Assembly (NCBI GenBank): GCA_964247055.1
Contig: OZ176051.1
Coordinates: forward strand, 806,001 to 870,000
DNA length: 64,000 bases
Origin: Paragordius varius
Lineage: Eukaryota; Nematomorpha
Direction: 5' to 3'
Under the pieces are notes generated by a model, which did no database searches, was not told where the DNA came from, and was given only the letters and a program-made list of their open reading frames with translations. This document shows positions 10,901 to 23,698 of this stretch, in pieces (positions within the stretch are counted from its first letter, which is position 1; every line of letters begins with the position of its first letter). The translations under genes and the position numbers were made by a program.

Positions 10901-12972
10901 ACATTCTCTTAGTAAGACTACATCAAAATATAGAGATAGTTTGACAAACTCTTTCATATCCGATTTTTACAACGATACTTTAAAAATAAATGTATAAAAC
11001 TAGGCGTATCAATAAATCGCATCAATACTCAAGTTAAACTTTGTCCTTAAAAATCGGATATTGGTCACCGGTGAACAAAATTATTTTTTATACATTCTCT
11101 TAGTAACACTACATCAAAATATAGAGATAGTTTGACAAACTCTTTCATATCCGATTTTTACAACGATACTTTAAAAATAAATGTATATAACTAGGCGTAT
11201 CAATAAATCGCATCAATACTCAAGTTAAACTTTGTCCTTAAAAATCGAATATTGGTCACCGGTGAACAAAATTATTTTTTATACATTCTCTTAGGACTAC
11301 ATCAAAATATAGAAATAGTTTGACAAACTCTTTCATATGCGATTTTTACAACGATACTTTAAAAATTAATGTATTAAACTAGTCGCATCAATACTCAAGC
11401 TAAACATTGTCCTTAAAAATCGGATATTGGTCACCGGTGAACAAAATTATTTTTTATACATTCTCTTAGTAAGACTACATCAAAATATAGAGATAGTTTG
11501 ACAAACTCTTTCATATCCGATTTTTACAACGATACTTTAAAAATTAATGTATAAAACTAGTCGCATCAATACTCAAGTTAACCTTTGTCCTTAAAAATCG
11601 GATATTGGTCACCGGTGAACAAAATTATTTTTTATACATTCTCTTAGTAACACTACATCAAAATATAGAGATAGTTTGACAAACTCTTTCATATCCGATT
11701 TTTACAACGATACTTTAAAAATTAATGTATAAAACTAGTCGCATCAATACTCAAGTTAACCTTTGTCCTTAAAAATCGGATATTGGTCACCGGTGAACAA
11801 AATTATTTTTTTAAACATTCTCTTAGTAAGACTACATCAAAATATAGAGATAGTTTGACAAACTCTTTCATATCCGATTTCAACGATACTTTAAAAATTA
11901 ATGTGTTAAACTAGTCGCATCCATACTCAAGTTAAACTTTGTCCTTAAAAATCGGATTTTGGTCACCGGTGAACAAAATTATTTTTTATACATTCTCTTA
12001 GTAAGACTACATCAAAATATAGAGATAGTTTGACAAACTCTTTCATATCCGATTTTTACAACGATACTTTAAAAATTATGGTATTAAACCAGTCGCATCA
12101 ATATTCAAGTTAAACTTTGTCCTTAAAAATTGGATATTGATCACCGGTGAACAAAACTATTTTTTATACATTCTCTTAGTAAGACTACATCAAAATATAG
12201 AGATAATTTGACAAACTCTTTCATATCCGATTTTTACAACGATACTTTAAAAATAAATGTATAAAACTAGGCGTATCAATAAATCGCATCAATACTCAAG
12301 TTAAACTTTGTCCTTAAAAATCGGATATTGGTCACCGGTGAACAAAATTATTTTTTATACATTCTCTTAGTAACACTACATCAAAATATAGAGATAGTTT
12401 GACAAACTCTTTCATATCCGATTTTTACAACGATACTTTAAAAATTAATGTATAAAACTAGTCGCATCAATACTCAAGTTAACCTTTGTCCTTAAAAATC
12501 GGATATTGGTCACCGGTGAACAAAATTATTTTTTATACATTCTCTTAGTAAGACTACATCAAAATATAGAGATAGTTTGACAAACTCTTTCATATCCGAT
12601 TTTTACAACGATACTTTAAAAATTAATGTGTTAAACTAGTCGCATCCATACTCAAGTTAAACTTTGTCCTTAAAAATCGGATTTTGGTCACCGGTGAACA
12701 AAATTATTTTTTATACATTCTCTTAGTAAGACTACATCAAAATATAGAGATAGTTTGACAAACTCTTTCATATCCGATTTTTACAACGATACTTTAAAAA
12801 TTATGGTATTAAACCAGTCGCATCAATATTCAAGTTAAACTTTGTCCTTAAAAATCGGATATTGATCACCGGTGAACAAAACTATTTTTTATACATTCTC
12901 TTAGTAAGACTACATCAAAATATAGAGATAATTTGACAAACTCTTTCATATCCGATTTTTACAACGATACTT
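7932..12972 (+). repeat. Large higher-order block A, copy 2 (shortened)
   Basis: Matches copy 1 as three colinear pieces: 7932-8761 to 1-830, about 8761-10935 to 2806-4980, and about 11144-12972 to 5370-7200. The first join falls inside the GGTAAGACTACAT segment of a monomer, as expected for unequal crossing over between out-of-register monomers. Small private differences include TTTTTTTAAACATTC near 11808 and CCGATTTCAACG near 11877. Confidence 0.83.
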
Positions 12973-15224
12973 TAAATATTAATGTATTAAACTAGTCGCA
13001 TCAATACTCAAGTTAAACTTTGTCCTTAAAAATCGGATATTGTTCACGGGTGAACTAAATTATTTTTATACATTCTCTTAGCAAGACTACATCAAAATAT
13101 AGAGATAGTTTGACAAATTCTTTCATATCCGATTTTTACAACGATACTTTAAAAATTAATGTATAAAACTAGTCGTATCAATAAATCGCATCAATACTCA
13201 AGTTAAACTTTCTCGTTATAAATCGGATATTGGTCACCGGTGAACAAAATTATTTTTTATACATTCTCTTAGTAGGACTACATCAAAATATAGAGATAGT
13301 TTGGCAAACTCTTTCATATCCGATTTTTACAACGATACTTTAAAAATTAATATATAAAACTAGTCGTATCAATAAATCGCATACACACTCAAGTTAAACT
13401 TTGTCCTTAAAAATCGGATATTGGTCAACCGGTGAACAAAATTATTTTTTATACATTCTCTTAGTAGGACTACATCAAAATATAGAGATTGTTTAGCAAA
13501 CTCTTTCATATCCGATTTTTACAACGATACTTTAAAAATTATGGTATTAAACCAGTCGCATCAATACTCAAGTTAAACTTTGTCCTTATAAATCGGATAT
13601 TGGTCACCGGTGAACAAAACTATTTTTTATACATTCTCTTAGTAAGACTACATCAAAATATAGAGATAATTTGACAAACTCTTTCATATCCGATTTTTAC
13701 AACGATACTTTAAAAATAAATGTATAAAACTAGGTCTATCAATAAATCGCATCAATACTCAAGTTAAACTTTGTCCTTAAAAATCGGATATTGGTCACCG
13801 GTGAACAAAATTATTTTTTATACATTCTCTTAGTAGGACGACTACATCAAAATATAGAGATAGTTTGGCAAACTGTTTCATATCCGATTTTTACAACGAT
13901 ACTTTAAACATTAATGTATAAAACTAGTCGCATCAATACTCAAGTTAAACTTTGTCCTTAAAAATCGAATATTGGTCACCGGTGAACAAAATTATTTTTT
14001 ATACATTCTCTTAGTAGGACTACATCAAAATATAGAGATAGTTTGGCAAACTCTTTCATATCCGATTTTTACAACGATACTATAAAATTTAATGTATAAA
14101 ACTAGTCGCATCAATACTCAAGTTAAACTTTGTCCTTAAAAATCGGATATTGGTCACAGGTGAACAAAATTATTTTATTTACATTCTCTTAGTAAGACTA
14201 CATCAAAATATAGAAATAGTTTGACAAACTCTTTCATATGCGATTTTTACAACGATACTTTAAAAATTAATGTATTAAACTAGTCGCATCAATACTCAAG
14301 CTAAACATTGTCCTTAAAAATCGGATATTGGTTACCGGTGAACAAAACTATTTTTTATACATTCTCTTAGTAAGACTACATCGAAATATAGAGATAGTTT
14401 GACAAACTCTTTCATATCCGATTTTTACAATGATACTTTAAAAATAATGGTATTAAACCAGTCGCATCAATACTCAAGTTAAACTTTGTCCTTAAAAATC
14501 GGATATTGGTCACCGGTGAACAAAACTATTTTTTATACATTCTCTTAGTAAGACTACATCAAAATATAGAGATAATTTGACAAACTCTTTCATATCCGAT
14601 TTTTACAACGATACTTTAAAAATAAATGTATAAAACTAGGCGTATCAATAAATCGCATCAATACTCAAGTTAAACAATGTCCTTAAAAATCGGATATTGG
14701 TCACCGGTGAACAAAATTATTTTTTATACATTCTCTTAGTAGGACGACCACATCAAAATATAGAGATAGTTTGGCAAACTGTTTCATATCCGATTTTTAC
14801 AACGATACTTTAAAAATTAATGTATAAAACTAGTCGCATCAATACTCAAGTTAAACTTTGTCCTTAAAAATCGAATATTGGTCACCGGTGAACAAAATTA
14901 TTTTTTATACATTCTCTTAGGACTACATCAAAATATAGAAATAGTTTGACAAACTCTTTCATATGCGATTTTTACAACGATACTTTAAAAATTAATGTAT
15001 TAAACTAGTCGCATCAATACTCAAGCTAAACATTGTCCTTAAAAATCGGATATTGGTCACCGGTGAACAAAACTATTTTTTATACATTCTCTTAGTAAGA
15101 CTACATCGAAATATAGAGATAGTTTGACAAACTCTTTCATATCCGATTTTTACAATGATACTTTAAAAATTAATGTATAAAACTAGTCGTATCAATAAAT
15201 CGCATCAATACTCAAGTTAAACTT

Positions 15225-15241
15225 TCTCGTTAAAAATCGGA
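15225..15241 (+). repeat. Left-arm variant with TCTCGTTAAAAATCGGA
   Basis: A subclass with CTTTCTCGTT in place of CTTTGTCCTT just before the left inverted-repeat arm, usually within the 191-bp class (CTAGTCGTATCAATAAATCG). Against the mammalian CENP-B box consensus the 17 bases match at 12 positions but miss several of the essential core positions. It is therefore recorded as a resemblance only. Confidence 0.5.
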
Positions 15242-18200
15242 TATTGGTCACCGGTGAACAAAATTATTTTTTATACATTCTCTTAGTAGGACTACATCAA
15301 AATATAGAGATAGTTTGGCAAACTCTTTCATATCCGATTTTTACAACGATACTTTAAAAATTAATGTATAAAACTAGTCGCATCAATACTCAAGTTAAAC
15401 TTTGTCCTTAAAAATCGGATATTGGTCACCGGTGAACAAAATTATTTTATTTACATTGTCTTAGTAAGACTACATCAAAATATAGAAATAGTTTCACAAA
15501 CTCTTTCATATCCGATTTTTACAACGATACTTTAAATATTATGGTATTAAACCAGTCGCATCAATACTCAAGTTAAACTTTGTCCTTAAAAATCGGATAT
15601 TGGTCACCGGTGAACAAAACTATTTTTTATACATTCTCTTAGTAAGACTACATCAAAATATAGAGATAATTTGACAAACTCTTTCATATCCGATTTTTAC
15701 AACGATACTTTAAAAATAAATGTATAAAACTAGGTCTATCAATAAATCGCATCAATACTCAAGTTAAACTTTCTCGTTAAAAATCGGATATTGGTCACCG
15801 GTGAACAAAATTATTTTTTATACATTCTCTTAGTAGGACTACATCAAAATATAGAGATAGTTTGGCAAACTGTTTCATATCCGATTTTTCAACGATACTT
15901 TAAACATTAATGTATAAAACTAGTCGCATACACACTCAAGTTAAACTTTGTCCTTAAAAATCGGATATTGGTCAACCGGTGAACAAAATTATTTTTTATA
16001 CATTCTCTTAGTAGGACTACATCAAAATATAGAGATAGTTTGGCAAACTCTTTCATATCCGATTTTTACAACGATACTTTAAAAATTATGGTATTAAACC
16101 AGTCGCATCAATACTCAAGTTAAACTTTGTCCTTAAAAATCGGATATTGGTCACCGGTGAACAAAACTATTTTTTATACATTCTCTTAGTAAGACTACAT
16201 CAAAATATAGAGATAATTTGACAAACTCTTTCATATCCGATTTTTACAACGATACTTTAAAAATAAATGTATAAAACTAGGCGTATCAATAAATCGCATC
16301 AATACTCAAGATAAACTTTGTCCTTAAAAATCGGATATTGGTCACCGGTGAACAAAATTATTTTTTATACATTCTCTTAGTAAGACTACATCAAAATATA
16401 GAGATAGTTTGACAAACTCTTTCATATCCGATTTTTACAACGATACTTTAAAAATTATGGTATTAAACCAGTCGCATCAATACTCAAGTTAAACTTTGTC
16501 CTTAAAAATCGGATATTGGTCACCCGTGAACAAAACTATTTTTTATACATTCTCTTAGTAAGACTACATCAAAATATAGAGATAATTTGACAAACTCTTT
16601 CATATCCGATTTTTACAACGATACTTTATAAATAAATGTATAAAACTAGGTCTATCAATAAATCGCATCAATACTCAAGTTAAACTTTGTCCTTAAAAAT
16701 CGGATATTGGTCACCGGTGAACAAAATTATTTTTTATACATTCTCTTAGTAGGACTACATCAAAATATAGAGATAGTTTGGCAAACTGTTTCATATCCGA
16801 TTTTTACAACGATACTTTAAACATTAATGTATAAAACTAGTCGCATCAATACTCAAGTTAAACTTTGTCCTTAAAAATCGAATATTGGTCACCGGTGAAC
16901 AAAATTATTTTTTATACATTCTCTTAGTAGGACTACATCAAAATATAGAGATAGTTTGGCAAACTCTTTCATATCCGATTTTTACAACGATACTATAAAA
17001 ATTAATGTATAAAACTAGTCGCATCAATACTCAAGTTAAACTTTGTCCTTAAAAATCGGATATTGGTCACCGGTGAACAAAATTATTTTATTTACATTCT
17101 CTTAGTAAGACTACATCAAAATATAGAAATAGTTTGACAAACTCTTTCATATGCGATTTTTACAACGATACTTTAAAAATTAATGTATTAAACTAGTCGC
17201 ATCAATACTCAAGCTAAACATTGTCCTTAAAAATCGGATATTGGTTACCGGTGAACAAAACTATTTTTTATACATTCTCTTAGTAAGACTACATCGAAAT
17301 ATAGAGATAGTTTGACAAACTCTTTCATATCCGATTTTTACAATGATACTTTAAAAATAATGGTATTAAACCAGTCGCATCAATACTCAAGTTAAACTTT
17401 GTCCTTAAAAATCGGATATTGGTCACCGGTGAACAAAACTATTTTTTATACATTCTCTTAGTAAGACTACATCAAAATATAGAGATAATTTGACAAACTC
17501 TTTCATATCCGATTTTTACAACGATACTTTAAAAATAAATGTATAAAACTAGGCGTATCAATAAATCGCATCAATACTCAAGTTAAACTTTGTCCTTAAA
17601 AATCGGATATTGGTCACCGGTGAACAAAATTATTTTTTATACATTCTCTTAGTAGGACGACTACATCAAAATATAGAGATAGTTTGGCAAACTCTTTCAT
17701 ATCCGATTTTTACAACGATACTATAAAAATTAATGTATAAAACTAGTCGCATCAATACTCAAGTTAAACTTTGTCCTTAAAAATCGGATATTGGTCACCG
17801 GTGAACAAAATTATTTTATTTACATTCTCTTAGTAAGACTACATCAAAATATAGAAATAGTTTGACAAACTCTTTCATATGCGATTTTTACAACGATACT
17901 TTAAAAATTAATGTATTAAACTAGTCGCATCAATACTCAAGCTAAACATTGTCCTTAAAAATCGGATATTGGTTACCGGTGAACAAAACTATTTTTTATA
18001 CATTCTCTTAGTAAGACTACATCGAAATATACAGATAGTTTGACAAACTCTTTCATATCCGATTTTTACAATGATACTTTAAAAATAATGGTATTAAACC
18101 AGTCGCATCAATACTCAAGTTAAACTTTGTCCTTAAAAATCGGATATTGGTTACCGGTGAACAAAACTATTTTTTATACATTCTCTTAGTAGGACTACAT

Positions 18201-19130
18201 CAAAATATAAAGATAGTTTGGCAAACTCTTTCATATCCGATTTTTACAACGATACTTTAAATATTAATGTATTAAACTAGTCGCATCAATACTCAAGTTA
18301 AACTTTGTCCTTAAAAATCGGATATTGTTCACGGGTGAACTAAATTATTTTTATACATTCTCTTAGCAAGACTACATCAAAATATAGAGATAGTTTGACA
18401 AATTCTTTCATATCCGATTTTTACAACGATACTTTAAAAATTATTGTATAAAACTAGTCGCATCAATACTCAAGCTAAACATTGTCCTTAAAATTCGGAT
18501 ATTGGTCACCGGTAAACAAAACTATTTTTTATACATTCCCTTAGTAAGACTACATCAAAATATAGAGATAGTTTGACAAACTCTTTCATATCCGATTTTT
18601 ACAACGATATTTAAAAATTAATATATAAAACTAGTCGTATCAATAAATCGCATACACACTCAAGTTAAACTTTGTCCTTAAAAATCGGATATTGGTCAAC
18701 CGGTGAACAAAATTATTTTTTATACATTCTCTTAGTAGGACTACATCAAAATATAGAGATAGTTTGGCAAACTCTTTCATATCCGATTTTTACAACGATA
18801 CTTTAAAAATTATGGTATTAAACCAGTCGCATCAATACTCAAGCTAAACATTGTCCTTAAAAATCGGATATTGGTCACCGGTGAACAAAACTATTTTTTA
18901 TACATTCTCTTAGTAAGACTACATCGAAATATAGAGATAGTTTGACAAACTCTTTCATATCCGATTTTTACAACGATACTTTAAAAATTAATGTATAAAA
19001 CTAGTCGCAATACTCAAGCTAAACTTTGTCCTTAAAAATCGGATATTGGTCACCGGTGAACAAAATTATTTTTTATACATACTCTTAGTAAGACTACATC
19101 AAAATATAGAGATAGTTTTACAAACTCTTT

Positions 19131-19145
19131 CATATCCTTACAACG
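19131..19145 (+). repeat. Monomer copy lacking most of the right inverted-repeat arm
   Basis: CATATCCTTACAACG replaces CATATCCGATTTTTACAACG, removing several bases of the right arm. Other arm-damaged copies are CCGATTTCAACG near 11877 and CCTCTTTTTAC near 50155 and 52866. They are few against about 350 intact or nearly intact copies. Confidence 0.85.
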
Positions 19146-19509
19146 ATACTTTAAAAATTAATGTGTTAAACTAGTCGCATCCATACTCAAGTTAAACTTT
19201 GTCCTTAAAAATCGGATATTGGTCACCGGTGAACCAAATTATTTTTTATACATTCTCTTAGTAAGACTACATCAAAATATGGAGATAGTTTGACAAACTC
19301 TTTCATATCCGATTTTTACAACGATACTTTAAAAATTATGGTATTAAACCAGTCGCATCAATACTCAAGTTAAACTTTGTCCTTAAAAATCGGATATTGG
19401 TCACCTGTGAACAAAATTATTTTTTATACATTCTCTTAGTAGGACTACATCAAAATATAGAGATAGTTTGGCAAACTCTTTCATATCCGATTTTTACAAC
19501 GATACTTTA

Positions 19510-22500
19510 AATATTAATGTATTAAACTAGTCGCATCAATACTCAAGTTAAACTTTGTCCTTAAAAATCGGATATTGTTCACGGGTGAACTAAATTATTT
19601 TTATACATTCTCTTAGCAAGACTACATCAAAATATAGAGATAGTTTGACAAATTCTTTCATATCCGATTTTTACAACGATACTTTAAAAATTAATGTATA
19701 AAACTAGTCGTATCAATAAATCGCATCAATACTCAAGTTAAACTTTCTCGTTATAAATCGGATATTGGTCACCGGTGAACAAAATTATTTTTTATACATT
19801 CTCTTAGTAGGACTACATCAAAATATAGAGATAGTTTGGCAAACTCTTTCATATCCGATTTTTACAACGATACTTTAAAAATTAATATATAAAACTAGTC
19901 GTATCAATAAATCGCATACACACTCAAGTTAAACTTTGTCCTTAAAAATCGGATATTGGTCAACCGGTGAACAAAATTATTTTTTATACATTCTCTTAGT
20001 AGGACTACATCAAAATATAGAGATAGTTTGGCAAACTCTTTCATATCCGATTTTTACAACGATACTTTAAAAATTATGGTATTAAACCAGTCGCATCAAT
20101 ACTCAAGTTAAACTTTGTCCTTATAAATCGGATATTGGTCACCGGTGAACAAAACTATTTTTTATACATTCTCTTAGTAAGACTACATCAAAATATAGAG
20201 ATAATTTGACAAACTCTTTCATATCCGATTTTTACAACGATACTTTAAAAATAAATGTATAAAACTAGGTCTATCAATAAATCGCATCAATACTCAAGTT
20301 AAACTTTGTCCTTAAAAATCGGATATTGGTCACCGGTGAACAAAATTATTTTTTATACATTCTCTTAGTAGGACGACTACATCAAAATATAGAGATAGTT
20401 TGGCAAACTGTTTCATATCCGATTTTTACAACGATACTTTAAACATTAATGTATAAAACTAGTCGCATCAATACTCAAGTTAAACTTTGTCCTTAAAAAT
20501 CGAATATTGGTCACCGGTGAACAAAATTATTTTTTATACATTCTCTTAGTAGGACTACATCAAAATATAGAGATAGTTTGGCAAACTCTTTCATATCCGA
20601 TTTTTACAACGATACTATAAAATTTAATGTATAAAACTAGTCGCATCAATACTCAAGTTAAACTTTGTCCTTAAAAATCGGATATTGGTCACAGGTGAAC
20701 AAAATTATTTTATTTACATTCTCTTAGTAAGACTACATCAAAATATAGAAATAGTTTGACAAACTCTTTCATATGCGATTTTTACAACGATACTTTAAAA
20801 ATTAATGTATTAAACTAGTCGCATCAATACTCAAGCTAAACATTGTCCTTAAAAATCGGATATTGGTTACCGGTGAACAAAACTATTTTTTATACATTCT
20901 CTTAGTAAGACTACATCGAAATATAGAGATAGTTTGACAAACTCTTTCATATCCGATTTTTACAATGATACTTTAAAAATAATGGTATTAAACCAGTCGC
21001 ATCAATACTCAAGTTAAACTTTGTCCTTAAAAATCGGATATTGGTCACCGGTGAACAAAACTATTTTTTATACATTCTCTTAGTAAGACTACATCAAAAT
21101 ATAGAGATAATTTGACAAACTCTTTCATATCCGATTTTTACAACGATACTTTAAAAATAAATGTATAAAACTAGGCGTATCAATAAATCGCATCAATACT
21201 CAAGTTAAACTTTGTCCTTAAAAATCGGATATTGGTCACCGGTGAACAAAATTATTTTTTATACATTCTCTTAGTAGGACGACCACATCAAAATATAGAG
21301 ATAGTTTGGCAAACTGTTTCATATCCGATTTTTACAACGATACTTTAAAAATTAATGTATAAAACTAGTCGCATCAATACTCAAGTTAAACTTTGTCCTT
21401 AAAAATCGAATATTGGTCACCGGTGAACAAAATTATTTTTTATACATTCTCTTAGGACTACATCAAAATATAGAAATAGTTTGACAAACTCTTTCATATG
21501 CGATTTTTACAACGATACTTTAAAAATTAATGTATTAAACTAGTCGCATCAATACTCAAGCTAAACATTGTCCTTAAAAATCGGATATTGGTCACCGGTG
21601 AACAAAACTATTTTTTATACATTCTCTTAGTAAGACTACATCGAAATATAGAGATAGTTTGACAAACTCTTTCATATCCGATTTTTACAATGATACTTTA
21701 AAAATTAATGTATAAAACTAGTCGTATCAATAAATCGCATCAATACTCAAGTTAAACTTTCTCGTTAAAAATCGGATATTGGTCACCGGTGAACAAAATT
21801 ATTTTTTATACATTCTCTTAGTAGGACTACATCAAAATATAGAGATAGTTTGGCAAACTCTTTCATATCCGATTTTTACAACGATACTTTAAAAATTAAT
21901 GTATAAAACTAGTCGCATCAATACTCAAGTTAAACTTTGTCCTTAAAAATCAGATATTGGTCACCGGTGAACAAAATTATTTTATTTACATTGTCTTAGT
22001 AAGACTACATCAAAATATAGAAATAGTTTCACAAACTCTTTCATATCCGATTTTTACAACGATACTTTAAATATTATGGTATTAAACCAGTCGCATCAAT
22101 ACTCAAGTTAAACTTTGTCCTTAAAAATCGGATATTGGTCACCGGTGAACAAAACTATTTTTTATACATTCTCTTAGTAAGACTACATCAAAATATAGAG
22201 ATAATTTGACAAACTCTTTCATATCCGATTTTTACAACGATACTTTAAAAATAAATGTATAAAACTAGGTCTATCAATAAATCGCATCAATACTCAAGTT
22301 AAACTTTCTCGTTAAAAATCGGATATTGGTCACCGGTGAACAAAATTATTTTTTATACATTCTCTTAGTAGGACTACATCAAAATATAGAGATAGTTTGG
22401 CAAACTGTTTCATATCCGATTTTTACAACGATACTTTAAACATTAATGTATAAAACTAGTCGCATACACACTCAAGTTAAACTTTGTCCTTAAAAATCGG

Positions 22501-23690
22501 ATATTGGTCAACCGGTGAACAAAATTATTTTTTATACATTCTCTTAGTAGGACTACATCAAAATATAGAGATAGTTTGGCAAACTCTTTCATATCCGATT
22601 TTTACAACGATACTTTAAAAATTATGGTATTAAACCAGTCGCATCAATACTCAAGTTAAACTTTGTCCTTAAAAATCGGATATTGGTCACCGGTGAACAA
22701 AACTATTTTTTATACATTCTCTTAGTAAGACTACATCAAAATATAGAGATAATTTGACAAACTCTTTCATATCCGATTTTTACAACGATACTTTAAAAAT
22801 AAATGTATAAAACTAGGCGTATCAATAAATCGCATCAATACTCAAGTTAAACTTTGTCCTTAAAAATCGGATATTGGTCACCGGTGAACAAAACTATTTT
22901 TTATACATTCTCTTAGTAAGACTACATCAAAATATAGAGATAATTTGACAAACTCTTTCATATCCGATTTTTACAACGATACTTTATAAATAAATGTATA
23001 AAACTAGGTCTATCAATAAATCGCATCAATACTCAAGTTAAACTTTGTCCTTAAAAATCGGATATTGGTCACCGGTGAACAAAATTATTTTTTATACATT
23101 CTCTTAGTAGGACTACATCAAAATATAGAGATAGTTTGGCAAACTGTTTCATATCCGATTTTTACAACGATACTTTAAACATTAATGTATAAAACTAGTC
23201 GCATCAATACTCAAGTTAAACTTTGTCCTTAAAAATCGAATATTGGTCACCGGTGAACAAAATTATTTTTTATACATTCTCTTAGTAGGACTACATCAAA
23301 ATATAGAGATAGTTTGGCAAACTCTTTCATATCCGATTTTTACAACGATACTATAAAAATTAATGTATAAAACTAGTCGCATCAATACTCAAGTTAAACT
23401 TTGTCCTTAAAAATCGGATATTGGTCACCGGTGAACAAAATTATTTTATTTACATTCTCTTAGTAAGACTACATCAAAATATAGAAATAGTTTGACAAAC
23501 TCTTTCATATGCGATTTTTACAACGATACTTTAAAAATTAATGTATTAAACTAGTCGCATCAATACTCAAGCTAAACATTGTCCTTAAAAATCGGATATT
23601 GGTTACCGGTGAACAAAACTATTTTTTATACATTCTCTTAGTAAGACTACATCGAAATATAGAGATAGTTTGACAAACTCTTTCATATCC
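19510..23690 (+). repeat. Large higher-order block B, copy 2
   Basis: Colinear with 12975-17330 at +6535 and then +6358. It lacks the monomer of copy 1 that carries CAAGATAAAC (16311) and the one with CACCCGTGAAC is merged away, whereas the third partial copy at 23.7-26 kb keeps both markers. The change in copy 2 is thus a loss. Confidence 0.82.
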
Positions 23691-23698
23691 GATTTTTA

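Larger units (their letters stand above)
12975..19509 (+). repeat. Large higher-order block B, copy 1 (~6.5 kb)
   Basis: Begins near the TTAAATATTAATG monomer with TTGTTCACGGGTGAAC (13041) and shares rare markers with copy 2 at +6535: TATAAAATTTAATG (14081 and 20616) and TGGTCACAGG (14151 and 20686). From about 16.6 kb the offset drops to 6358, because copy 2 lacks one monomer there. A further isolated CACGGGTGAAC copy at 18326 precedes the start of copy 2 by 1250 bp, so the end of this block already contains a partial repeat of its beginning. Confidence 0.83.

Noticed and set aside
13489-13674. Open reading frame of 61 codons on the plus strand
   Set aside because: It begins at TTG, not ATG, lies wholly within satellite monomers, and is open only because of chance changes (GAGATTGTTTAGCAA, CTTATAAATCGG). 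The frame is not kept in neighbouring copies.
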